Positions 1 to 7,518 of a DNA stretch of 33,786 bases are shown here, in pieces (position 1 is the first letter of the stretch; every line of letters begins with the position of its first letter). The position numbers were made by a program, and so were the translations under genes. The notes beneath the pieces were generated by a model, which saw only the letters and a program-made list of their open reading frames with translations, was not told where the DNA came from and did no database searches. The DNA comes from Pseudomonadota bacterium. Lineage in GTDB: Bacteria; Pseudomonadota; Alphaproteobacteria; Rhizobiales; Xanthobacteraceae. The stretch spans positions 1 through 33,786 of the forward strand of contig JAEYRD010000184.1 of assembly GCA_023435725.1 (NCBI GenBank). Direction: 5' to 3'.

Positions 1-156
1 TGATCGCTACCGGAGCACAGCGGACTCTCGCGAGCCGTCAGCTTGGCAGCTTATGGGTTCATGGCTTAGCGCAAGGATCGACGACCAAATCAGTACGACG
101 TCTGCCTACCGTTCTAATGGTAACCAGATCGCCACTTGGGCAAATCAACACCTGAA

Positions 157-423
157 TCATTTCAGTTTCGCCAGCAGCTTTCGCGCTTCATCCAACAACC
201 CCAGGACCTGCGCTCGCTCGGCGCTCTTCTCCCTCACGAACAGACCATGCTTGCGTGCATTTCTGTTTCCCCACGGCGCGCCAGATCTCCGCGCGCCGCC
301 GTGCATGCGGCAGCGAGGTCTGTCGCGCACTGCCGGCGACCGGCAGACACCGCCGCAACGGGTCTTGGCGCCGCAACGTGGGCTCGCCAACATCGGGCGG
401 ATGTTGCGGGCGTGGCGGCTCAT
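157..423 (-). CDS. Small HGG-motif protein with Cys/His-rich N-terminus (unknown function)
   Basis: An 88-residue basic protein. Residues about 18-41 hold several Cys (CGAKTRCGGVCRSP, then RCRMHGG), a spacing that could bind a metal. This is followed by the SGAPWGNRNARKHG segment, which resembles the GAP-x-GN-x-NA-x-KHG motif of many small alphaproteobacterial hypothetical proteins. The C-terminus (AERAQVLGLLDEARKLLAKL) looks helical. Its ATG overlaps the stop codon of the upstream 223-aa gene as ATGA, so the pair is probably translationally coupled. The family has no function I can name. Metal or nucleic-acid binding is inference from Cys/His and Arg/Lys content. The motif and the overlap argue that this is a real gene. 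Confidence 0.75.
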   Translation of the reverse strand: MSRHARNIRPMLASPRCGAKTRCGGVCRSPAVRDRPRCRMHGGARRSGAPWGNRNARKHGLFVREKSAERAQVLGLLDEARKLLAKLK

Positions 424-1091
424 GATCGGGTGACTCGCATAGCTTCCACGGAGGCATGATTGTCTTCGTCGGGAGCATGCGTCGGAGCCGTATTTGCCTC
501 GACCGGTACGTCAGTCAGATCTGGCTCCGAAACAAGCGCGCTTGCCTGCCGCATGACGTCGCTCGCGATTGCCTTTCCACTATCCTGCGCGGGCAGGCTC
601 TGCACCGTGATCGCCCGCTCGCCATTGTTGCGATAGCGGCCGAGCGCTTCGACCTGGGCCGGGAAGATGCGCACGAGCTTGGCTAACGCGCGCGAGGCGC
701 TATCCTGGCTGGCGAGGTCGCTCGCGCAGGCGAGATGATGCGCGCAGCGCATCGCGGTGACGTGAACGCACACCATCTGTGCCGCCAGCATGGCCTCGAT
801 GGAATCCCTGGGCGCGATGCTCTTCATCATCGAGATCATGAAGGCGAGGTTGGCTTCATCGGGCCTTTGCCCGATCGCGCTGGCCTTCACCAATTGCTTC
901 AGGATGCCATGCAGTGCGTCGCGGTCGACGGCGCCGAGTGCGTCGGCCAGCAGCCGTTCGCCGGCTTGCGGGTCGGGATGGTCGATCGCAATTCGCCGCT
1001 TGTAGAGCTTGATGCGCGGGCTCGTGGCGGGACCGCTGCGATCGTGTGTCGCAATCGGCGAGATGCCATGGCGTTTCGGGGATGTCGTCAT
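420..1091 (-). CDS. Conserved hypothetical protein, partner of the HGG-motif protein
   Basis: A 223-residue soluble protein with no signal peptide or membrane segment. The N-terminus (MTTSPKRHGISP) is basic and probably disordered. Residues about 40-165 look helical, including DALHGILKQLVKAS, a Met-rich stretch (NLAFMISMMKSI) and RALAKLVRIFPAQVEALGRY. The C-terminal 60 residues are acidic and low in complexity. The open frame extends further upstream, but the ATG at 1091 is preceded by AAAGGA at good spacing and begins the portion with protein-like composition. It overlaps the HGG-motif gene by four bases. I recall similar gene pairs in Bradyrhizobium, but no function is known to me. Both proteins could serve one complex; that is inference. 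Confidence 0.7.
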   Translation of the reverse strand: MTTSPKRHGISPIATHDRSGPATSPRIKLYKRRIAIDHPDPQAGERLLADALGAVDRDALHGILKQLVKASAIGQRPDEANLAFMISMMKSIAPRDSIEAMLAAQMVCVHVTAMRCAHHLACASDLASQDSASRALAKLVRIFPAQVEALGRYRNNGERAITVQSLPAQDSGKAIASDVMRQASALVSEPDLTDVPVEANTAPTHAPDEDNHASVEAMRVTRS

Positions 1092-1496
1092 GTGCTGTGT
1101 CCTTTGCTGGCGCAGACGCGCGCGAACGGCCGTTCGCTGGTTGCGTGCGGTTACGAATTTCGAGATGTCGAAAGGGCTTCCGCGCAACCGCGTCGAGGCG
1201 GCCCTGGCCGGGCCGGAGTGAACGCTGATGATTGTCGCGATGATGGCATTCTGCCGGTGTTTTGCCCGACGAGTCAAACGACATTGCGAACTGCGTAAGT
1301 CCTTGTTCTCGCAAGCGCCGGCTACTGTGCATGGGGTTGTTTTCGCATTTTTTGTTTGGAAGCTGCCTTCGTGTGCCGCGCGGCGGAATGCCGGCGCGCA
1401 AACGCGATTGCGGAATCCGGCGCGACCGCTAATCATGGTCTTCGAATGCGCCGCATCACCACATGCAAGAGCGGCAGCGAGGGTGGGAGAGAACGG
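1092..1496. other. 405-bp divergent intergenic region
   Basis: This lies between two divergently transcribed genes and must hold both promoters. The minus-strand ribosome-binding sequence sits at about 1097-1104. A T-rich block lies at about 1336-1360 and is the most promoter-like stretch. Longer frames cross the region on both strands but have no conserved-looking sequence. I could not place a convincing -35/-10 pair or operator. Confidence 0.5.
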
Positions 1497-2471
1497 ATGC
1501 AACGAACGCTTCGCCTGCTGGCGATTGTCGCTGGATTGTGCGTGACGACCGAGGCCCTTGCGCAGAAATATCCGGCGCATCCGGCCAAGATCATGGTCGG
1601 CTTCAGCGCGGGCGGTCCGGTCGACGTCGTCGCGCGCATCGTCGCTGACCGCTTGAGCAACAAGCTCGGGCAGCCCTTCGTGGTGGAGAACCGCGCCGGC
1701 GCCAACGGCATGACCGCCGCCGAGGGCGTGGCGCGTGCGGATGCGGACGGCTACACGATCCTTGCCTGCAACTCATCCACCATCACGCTCAACAAGACGC
1801 TGTTCAGGGATGCCCGCTACGACCCGCAAGGCGATTTCGCACCGCTCACCACGGTCGTGTCGGCGCCGCTCGTGCTGGTGGTCAATCCCGAGAACCCCAA
1901 GACGGCCGATATCAAAACCGTGGCCGATCTCGTCGCTGCCGCGAAGGCCGCGCCGGGCGCGCTCGCTTACGGCTCGGGCGGCAACGGCAACCTCGCTCAT
2001 CTCGCCATGGAGCTGCTCAGCCAGCGCGCCGGCATCAAGATGATCCATGTGCCGTATCGCGGCGGCGCGGCGTCCGAGGTCGGCATCCTCGCGCAGGAGG
2101 TGCTGGCGGTGTTCGATCCGCTCTCCGCCGTGCCGCTGGTGAAGGCGGGCAAGCTGCGCGCGCTCGCGGTATCCTCGGCCGAGCGGCTGCCGTCGCTGCC
2201 TGACGTGCCGACCGTCGCGGAGGCCGGCTATCCCGGCTTCGACATCTCGTTCTGGGTCGGCTTCTTCATGCCGAAGGCAACGCCGGCGCCGATCCTCGAG
2301 ACGCTGCATCGCGAGATCGTCGCCGCTGCTACCGACCCGACGCTGAAGGAGCGGCTGGAGACGCAGGGCGTCGTGTCCGTGCTCAGCCCGGCCGACTACG
2401 TCGCCAAGATCGCCAAGGAGACCAGGGAGCTTGCCGAGGTCGTCGCGGCCGCGAACATCAAGTCGGAGTAG
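1497..2471 (+). CDS. Bug/TctC-family tripartite tricarboxylate transporter substrate-binding protein
   Basis: A 324-residue periplasmic binding protein. A Sec signal peptide (MQRTLRLLAIVAGLCV, cleavage after EALA) is followed by the family opening KYPAHPAKIMVGFSAGGPVD, then VVENRAGANG and the later IHVPYRGG segment. The family captures dicarboxylates or other small carboxylic acids for TctA/TctB permeases. The frame continues 47 codons upstream, but the ATG at 1497 follows a GGGAGAGAACGG ribosome-binding site and starts exactly at the signal peptide. No tctA or tctB lies nearby, which is usual for this hugely expanded family. The substrate cannot be read from the sequence. Confidence 0.93.
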   Translation: MQRTLRLLAIVAGLCVTTEALAQKYPAHPAKIMVGFSAGGPVDVVARIVADRLSNKLGQPFVVENRAGANGMTAAEGVARADADGYTILACNSSTITLNKTLFRDARYDPQGDFAPLTTVVSAPLVLVVNPENPKTADIKTVADLVAAAKAAPGALAYGSGGNGNLAHLAMELLSQRAGIKMIHVPYRGGAASEVGILAQEVLAVFDPLSAVPLVKAGKLRALAVSSAERLPSLPDVPTVAEAGYPGFDISFWVGFFMPKATPAPILETLHREIVAAATDPTLKERLETQGVVSVLSPADYVAKIAKETRELAEVVAAANIKSE

Positions 2472-2500
2472 GGGGGCGGTGGCGCTGCGAGCTCCCTTAA

Positions 2501-2617
2501 CCTCTCCCGCTTGCGGGGGAGGTCGGCGCAAGGCGCCGGGTGAGGCTCTCTCAACATCAGGAGTGTCGATTGCGAAGACACCCCCCACCCCAACGCTTCC
2601 CCGCAAGCGGGAGAGCG
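2501..2617. repeat. Pair of inverted palindromic repeat units between convergent genes
   Basis: One unit at 2501-2545 holds a CCTCTCCCGC/TTGCGGGGGAGG hairpin followed by GGTGAGG. A second unit in opposite orientation at 2581-2617 starts CCCCCCACCCCAACGCTTCC and ends in GCAAGCGGGAGAG. The same family recurs at 16293-16421. The pair lies between the convergent TctC-like and transporter genes and could form stem-loops at both 3' ends. I recognise it as a Bradyrhizobium-type interspersed element from memory only. Confidence 0.75.
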
Positions 2618-2633
2618 GCGTACCTGTTTTCCG

Positions 2634-5174
2634 TCAGAGCCACAGGATCTGTTTGCGATAGCCGAGATCGTTCAGCAGCGGCGCCGCAGGCCCTTGGTGG
2701 AAAACGGCGCCGCGTTCGAGTGCGAAGACGCGGTCGGCGAGGGCGAGCACGAGGTCGAGATTGTGCTCGACGATCACGATCGACATATGGCGGCGAAGCT
2801 GGTCGAACACCTTGAACAGTTCGAGCGTCACGGCCGGTGCGAGGCCTTCGAAGGGCTCGTCGAGCAGCAAGAGGCGCACATTGCCCGACATCGCGCGGGC
2901 GACCGCGACCATCTGTTGCTCGCCGCCGGAGAGATAGTCGGCGGCGACATTCATGCGCTCCTTCAGGCGCGGGAAGGTGTGCAGGATCTGTTCCTCGTCC
3001 CAGACAACGCCGTCGCTGCCGTCGGTCTTGCGCGCCAGGCGCCCGAGCGCGAGGTTCTCGCGCACGGTCATGCCGGCAAACAGCCCGCGGCCCTGCGGCA
3101 CGTAGCCGACGCCGCGCCGCGCGATGTCGGGGGCGGGGAGGCGCGCGATGTCGGTGCCGCAATAATCGATGCTTCCTGACGCCGCCGGCACGAGGCCGGC
3201 GATGGTCTTGAGCAGCGTCGACTTGCCGGCGCCGTTGCGCCCGAGCAGCGCGACGATCTCGCCATCGCGCACGTCGAGCGCAGCGTCGTTGAGGATGTGG
3301 CTCTTGCCGTAGAACGTGTTGACCTGGTCGAGACGCAGTACCGTCCCGCGTTCGCCGGCCGCCTCGTCGCTGCGCCGGTGCTCGACGGCGGGAATGCCCT
3401 TGCCGGTGTAGATCTCCTGCACGCGCAGGTCGGCCCGCACCGCCCCGGGGCAGTCGGACATCAGCACCTCGCCCTGGTTCATCACGGTGACGACCTGCGA
3501 GAAGCCCAGCACGCGGTCGATGTCGTGCTCGACGATCAACACGGGAATGTTGGAGGCGATGTTCTTGACCAGGTTGGAGACGCGCTCGCGTTCGGCTGCG
3601 GCGAGCCCTGCGAGCGGTTCGTCGAGCAGCAGCACCTGCGGCTTGGAGCCGAGCGCGATGCCGAGATCGACCAGCCGCTGCCCGCCATAGGAGAGCTCGC
3701 CGCCTTCGATTTGCTCGATGCCTTCGAGGCCAAGGAATTTGACCAGCGCGGCGGTCTCGGCGTGGATCTCCTCGTAAGCGTCGATGTCGTTCCAGATGTT
3801 GAAGCGCATCGGCCGCCGCGCCTGCAGCGACAGGCGCAGATTCTCGTAGATCGTGAGACCGCGAAACAGATTGGTGATCTGGAAGGAGCGCGCCAGTCCC
3901 TGGTGGCAGATCAGATTCGCCGGCACGCCGGCAATGTCACGTCCCTGCAGGCGGATCGTGCCGCCGTCCGGCGCGTAGAGGCCGGAGACCAGGTTGAACA
4001 GCGTGGTCTTGCCGGCGCCGTTCGGCCCGATCAGCGCGTGGATTTCGCCGGCTGCGACGGTGATGCTGGCATTCTCGACCGCGCGGATGCCGCCGAACTT
4101 CCGCGAGACGCCGTTGACCTCGAGCACAGTGCCCTGCCGCGCTTCCGGCCGCAGGAAGTCAGGCAGCGGCAGGCCGTCATAGATCTTGCGGCGGCTCATG
4201 GCGGCCGTTTCTTCGGCGGGAGGGCGGAGGCGGCGCATGATCAGCGAACCGATGCCGACGAGGCCACCCGGCGAATACATCACGAAGGCCACGAAGGTGA
4301 GGCCGAACCAGAACAGCCAGTCCGACGTCCAGATCGAGAACAGCTCGCGGAAGAGGATGAAGAACAGCGCGCCAAGCGCGGGCCCGAGCAGGCTGCGCAT
4401 GCCGCCGATGACCACCATCGCCAGCAGTTCGCCGGCGAACGGCACCGAGACGGCCTCGGCCGAGACGAGATAGTTCAGGAACGCGATCAGCGCGCCGGCA
4501 AGGCCGGTGACGACGGCGGAGATCACGAACACCGCGAGCTTGTAGCGCTCGACCGGATAGCCCTGAAAGCTCGCGCGCAGCTGGTTCTCGCGGATCGCGA
4601 CCAGCACGTGCCCGAATGGCGAACGCACGAGACGCATCAGCACATAGAGCACGGCGAGCCCGATCGCTGCCACGACCACGTAGTAGTTGAGCGCGCTGTC
4701 GAGGCTGATCGGTCCGATGTTGCCGCGCTTCAGCCCGCCGAGCCCATCCTCGCCGCCGGTGAGGCTGGTCCAGCGGAAGGCGGTGGTGTAGACGAGCGCG
4801 GCCAACGCAAGCGTCAGCAGCGAGAAGTACACGCCGCGCCGGCGCAGGATCAGCATGCCGATCGCGGTCGACGCGATCGCGACGACGACTATCGATCCGA
4901 GCAGCGGCAGCCAGATCTCGCCGGGGAAGAATCGCAACTGGATCAGGCCGGCAGCATAGGCGCCGATGCCGAACCAGGCGCTGTGGCCGAACGAGACGAG
5001 CCCGGTATAGCCGATGCAGAGGTTGAGCCCCATGGTCGCGACAGCGAGCCCGACGATCCAGGTGCCTGTGTTGAGCGACAAGCCGAACGCCTTCAGCAGG
5101 AAGGGGAGCGCGATGATCGCGGCGGTCGCGATCAGCAGCGGCTTCAGTCTGTCGATGGTGGAAGCGCTTCTCAT
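2634..5174 (-). CDS. Fused LivM-LivG-LivF: branched-chain amino-acid-type ABC permease plus two ATPases
   Basis: An 846-residue fusion of three importer subunits. Residues 1-315 are a LivM-type permease with the conserved GYTGLVSFGHSAWFGIGAY at 55-73 and about ten membrane segments. Residues 350-592 are a LivG ATPase: Walker A GPNGAGKTT at 383-391, signature LSYGGQ at 494-499, Walker B LLLDEP at 515-520, switch His H550. Residues 612-846 are a LivF ATPase: Walker A GRNGAGKST at 645-653, signature LSGGEQ at 748-753, Walker B LLLLDEP at 768-774, switch His H804. Linkers of about 30 and 20 residues join the parts. Both ATPases look catalytically complete. The ATG overlaps the LivH stop by four bases. 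The import substrate is unknown; IclR linkage and neighbouring enzymes suggest an organic acid rather than leucine. Confidence 0.95.
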   Translation of the reverse strand: MRSASTIDRLKPLLIATAAIIALPFLLKAFGLSLNTGTWIVGLAVATMGLNLCIGYTGLVSFGHSAWFGIGAYAAGLIQLRFFPGEIWLPLLGSIVVVAIASTAIGMLILRRRGVYFSLLTLALAALVYTTAFRWTSLTGGEDGLGGLKRGNIGPISLDSALNYYVVVAAIGLAVLYVLMRLVRSPFGHVLVAIRENQLRASFQGYPVERYKLAVFVISAVVTGLAGALIAFLNYLVSAEAVSVPFAGELLAMVVIGGMRSLLGPALGALFFILFRELFSIWTSDWLFWFGLTFVAFVMYSPGGLVGIGSLIMRRLRPPAEETAAMSRRKIYDGLPLPDFLRPEARQGTVLEVNGVSRKFGGIRAVENASITVAAGEIHALIGPNGAGKTTLFNLVSGLYAPDGGTIRLQGRDIAGVPANLICHQGLARSFQITNLFRGLTIYENLRLSLQARRPMRFNIWNDIDAYEEIHAETAALVKFLGLEGIEQIEGGELSYGGQRLVDLGIALGSKPQVLLLDEPLAGLAAAERERVSNLVKNIASNIPVLIVEHDIDRVLGFSQVVTVMNQGEVLMSDCPGAVRADLRVQEIYTGKGIPAVEHRRSDEAAGERGTVLRLDQVNTFYGKSHILNDAALDVRDGEIVALLGRNGAGKSTLLKTIAGLVPAASGSIDYCGTDIARLPAPDIARRGVGYVPQGRGLFAGMTVRENLALGRLARKTDGSDGVVWDEEQILHTFPRLKERMNVAADYLSGGEQQMVAVARAMSGNVRLLLLDEPFEGLAPAVTLELFKVFDQLRRHMSIVIVEHNLDLVLALADRVFALERGAVFHQGPAAPLLNDLGYRKQILWL

Positions 5175-6046
5175 TCGAACTTCTCGATGCGTTCGCCGAG
5201 CAGGCCGCGCGGGCGCACCAGCAGCACCAGGAACATCAGGATGTAGATCGAGGCTTCACCCGCTGCCGGCTCGAAATGGATGGCGATGCCGCGGACCACG
5301 CCCACAAGGAGGGCGGCGATGACGACGCCCCAGAAGCTGCCGAGGCCGCCGATCACGACGACGACGAAGGCGACCGTCATGATCTCGGCGCCCATCGCCG
5401 GATGCACGGTGGTGATCGGCGCGAAGAAGGCGCCCCCGAGCGCGGCCATGCCGACGCCCAGCATCACGATCGCGGTCATGTAGGGCGGCAGGCGGATGCC
5501 GAGGGCGGCGACCATGTCGGGCCGCTGGATGCCAGCGCGCACCACGCGTCCGAACGAGGTCTTTTGCAGCAGGAGCCAGATCCCGAGCAGCACTGCGGCG
5601 ACGACAGCCAGGATCAGAAGGCGATAGCGCGAGAACAGGAAGTCACCGACGATGACCGAGCCGCGAAAGCTCTGCGGGATCTCGGTCGAGACGGGCGCGG
5701 CGCCCCAGATCATGCGGATCGCTTGTTCCGCGACCATCGCAAGGCCAAAGGTTACGAGCAGGCTCAGGATCGGATCGGCGCTGTAGAAGCGGCGCAGGAT
5801 GAAGCGCTCGAAGAGGATGCCGAGCAGGGCGACCGCGAACGGCGAGATCACAACGGAGGCGCCGAAGCCGAGCCGCGTCGTCAGCTCGACGCAGACATAG
5901 GCGCCGAGCGCGTAGAAGGCGCCGTGCGCGAGGTTGACGATGCCGCCGACGGAGAAGATCAGCGACAGCCCGAGCGCGATGAGCAGGTAATAGCCTCCGA
6001 GCACGAGGCCATTCACCACCTGTTCCAGCAAGAACTCGAGCTGCAT
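5171..6046 (-). CDS. livH: LivH-family ABC transporter inner-membrane permease
   Basis: A 291-residue integral membrane protein that pairs with the LivM half of the downstream fusion to form the import channel. Family hallmarks are the N-terminal VNGLVLGGYYLLIALGLSLI, the GGIVNLAHGAFYALGAYV segment, and the cytoplasmic loop that contacts the ATPase. About eight membrane helices are apparent. It ends in ERIEKFE, and its stop overlaps the ATG of the fused gene, so the stoichiometry is probably translationally coupled. It lies 85 bases downstream of the binding-protein gene, with a strong stem-loop between. The symbol marks the family only; branched-chain amino acids need not be the substrate. 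Confidence 0.93.
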   Translation of the reverse strand: MQLEFLLEQVVNGLVLGGYYLLIALGLSLIFSVGGIVNLAHGAFYALGAYVCVELTTRLGFGASVVISPFAVALLGILFERFILRRFYSADPILSLLVTFGLAMVAEQAIRMIWGAAPVSTEIPQSFRGSVIVGDFLFSRYRLLILAVVAAVLLGIWLLLQKTSFGRVVRAGIQRPDMVAALGIRLPPYMTAIVMLGVGMAALGGAFFAPITTVHPAMGAEIMTVAFVVVVIGGLGSFWGVVIAALLVGVVRGIAIHFEPAAGEASIYILMFLVLLVRPRGLLGERIEKFE

Positions 6047-6069
6047 GTTGCGTCCATCGCCTTGAAAAG

Positions 6070-6096
6070 AACGGCGCCGGCAGGGCCGGCGCCGTT
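6070..6096 (-). promoter_or_regulatory. Perfect 12-bp stem-loop between binding-protein and permease genes
   Basis: AACGGCGCCGGC at 6070-6081 and its exact complement GCCGGCGCCGTT at 6085-6096 enclose a 3-nt loop. In transcript sense (minus strand) the stem is followed by a U-rich CTTTTC. It lies 35 bases after the binding-protein stop and 23 bases before the livH start. This fits a partial terminator or an RNA-stabilising stem that gives more binding protein than permease, as known for other ABC operons. The role is inferred. Confidence 0.65.
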
Positions 6097-6131
6097 GACG
6101 CCAATCGGCCTCGCTGCGCGTACGCCGCGGG

Positions 6132-7376
6132 TCAGGCCTTCATCTCGCAGGGATTCTGTTCCCGCGTCGGGTAGATCGACTCCAGCGGATCGTTCGCTGC
6201 CGGCACAACGTCGCCCAGCATCAGCATGTCCCACTGGTCCTTCATCTGGTCCTTCGGCTTCACCGTGAACGGATAGGCCTCCTGCACCAGCTGATGATCC
6301 CAGGAGCGGAAATAGGCCTTGCGCGGCTTGCCGATGTCGAACTGGGCCTGCTTCTCGAAATAAGCGATCAGTTCATTGCTGTCGGTCGACTTGGTGGTGT
6401 TGATCGCCTCCGCGAGCAGCTTCAGCGTGATGTAGTCGATCCAGGCATGGTTCTCCGGCGGCTTGCCGTGCTTCCTGGTGAAGGCCGCGACGAAAGCCTG
6501 CGACGTCGGATTGTTCAGCGTGTGATACCAGACCGTCGGCCAGGTGCCGCTGAGATTGCCCGCGCCCGCGGCCCAGGCATCGCCGGTGTTGAGGTTGAAG
6601 CCGACCAGCGGGTAGGGGAGGCCGAACTCGGCATATTGCTTGACGAGGTTGGTGACCTGGTTGCCGGCGAGGTTGCAGCAGACCACGTCGGGCTTGGCCT
6701 GCCGAATTTTAAGCAGATACGGACTGAAATCGGTGACGTCGGTCGCGATCAATTCGTCGCCGATGAGGTTCGCATCGTGCGCGCCGAAGAACGTTTTCGC
6801 GGCCCTCAGCAGATCATGGCCGAAGATGTAGTCGGCGGTAAGCGTGAAGAACTTCTTGCCCTTCACCATGCCCTTCTGCGACAGCGCGGTGCCGACCGCG
6901 TTGACCATCACGGTGTTCGGGATGTCGCAGTGGAACGAGTACTTGTTGCAGTTCTTGCCGCGTAGCGCATCCGACCGCGCCCCGGTCGAGAAGAACACTT
7001 TCTTGTTGCGCTCGGCGACCTGCATGATGGTGAGCGAGGAGGCCGAGGAGATTTCGCCTAGCAGCACCACCGCTCCGTCCTGCTCCAGCATGCGCTGCGC
7101 CTTTGTCGCCGCGGTCGCCGGGTTGATCGAGTCTTCGGAGAGCAGGTCGATCTGCTTGCCCAGGATGCCGCCGGACTGGTTGATCTCTTCCGCCGCGAGC
7201 CTCACCCCTAACTGGGCGTAGCTGCCGATCACGCCGAGAAAGCCCGTGAGCGGCGTCAGGTGCCCGATCCGGATCTTCTCGGCTTGCGCCCTCACGATTG
7301 CCGGAAACCCAAGTGCGGAAGCGCCAGCGAAAGCTGCGCCTGTCCGTAACAACGTCCGTCGGCTGGTGCGGATCAT
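6132..7376 (-). CDS. LivK-type periplasmic substrate-binding protein with Tat signal
   Basis: A 414-residue type I periplasmic binding protein. The N-terminus SRRTLLRTGAAFAGASALG with an Arg pair and cleavage near VRAQA is a twin-arginine signal, so the protein is probably exported folded. The mature part opens KIRIGHLTPLTGFLGVIG and has GGILGKQIDLLSED and NPATAATKAQRML, the hallmarks of the Leu/Ile/Val-binding superfamily. That family also binds amides, urea and aromatic or aliphatic acids. It is first of the transporter genes and is followed by the fused permease/ATPases. A GGGAGGAGAC ribosome-binding site precedes the ATG. The upstream gap carries an operator-like motif shared with the iclR control region. 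The ligand is unknown. Confidence 0.93.
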   Translation of the reverse strand: MIRTSRRTLLRTGAAFAGASALGFPAIVRAQAEKIRIGHLTPLTGFLGVIGSYAQLGVRLAAEEINQSGGILGKQIDLLSEDSINPATAATKAQRMLEQDGAVVLLGEISSASSLTIMQVAERNKKVFFSTGARSDALRGKNCNKYSFHCDIPNTVMVNAVGTALSQKGMVKGKKFFTLTADYIFGHDLLRAAKTFFGAHDANLIGDELIATDVTDFSPYLLKIRQAKPDVVCCNLAGNQVTNLVKQYAEFGLPYPLVGFNLNTGDAWAAGAGNLSGTWPTVWYHTLNNPTSQAFVAAFTRKHGKPPENHAWIDYITLKLLAEAINTTKSTDSNELIAYFEKQAQFDIGKPRKAYFRSWDHQLVQEAYPFTVKPKDQMKDQWDMLMLGDVVPAANDPLESIYPTREQNPCEMKA

Positions 7377-7425
7377 CCTTGTCTCCTCCCCGGGTGCATC
7401 GCGTGTCTCCCTTCAAGACCGGATA

Positions 7426-7460
7426 TCCAGTATTGTGAGAGACGTTTTTTTAATGCTGGA
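7426..7460. promoter_or_regulatory. Probable IclR operator upstream of the transporter genes
   Basis: An imperfect inverted repeat, TCCAGTATT at 7426-7434 and AATGCTGGA at 7452-7460 (one mismatch), is centred about 67 bases upstream of the binding-protein start. Within it, CAGTATTGTGAGAGA at 7428-7442 matches CAGCATTATGAGAAA at 8558-8572 in 12 of 15 positions, and the three differences are all transitions. The second copy lies in the control region of the regulator itself. Binding by the adjacent IclR protein is inference. Confidence 0.55.
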
Positions 7461-7478
7461 GGATAATCCCGAACGCCA

Positions 7479-7498
7479 TTGCCGGTGTCAACCGGCAA
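7479..7498 (-). other. 8-bp stem-loop between iclR-type gene and binding-protein gene
   Basis: TTGCCGGT at 7479-7486 and ACCGGCAA at 7491-7498 form a perfect stem with a 4-nt loop, 21 bases beyond the regulator stop on the minus strand. No U-tract follows in that sense, so a simple intrinsic terminator is not clear. It may separate regulator from transporter transcripts. Confidence 0.35.
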
Positions 7499-7518
7499 AA
7501 TCGCCGCTTGCGCGCGGT

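Noticed and set aside
1..156. Possible 3' end of another gene at the left edge
   Set aside because: No frame in the first 156 bases shows conserved-looking protein or a hairpin. Nothing could be supported.
3297..5246. 649-codon plus-strand open frame
   Set aside because: Antisense to the fused transporter gene, whose ABC motifs are unmistakable. The antisense product is low-complexity Asp/Glu/Gln/Arg.
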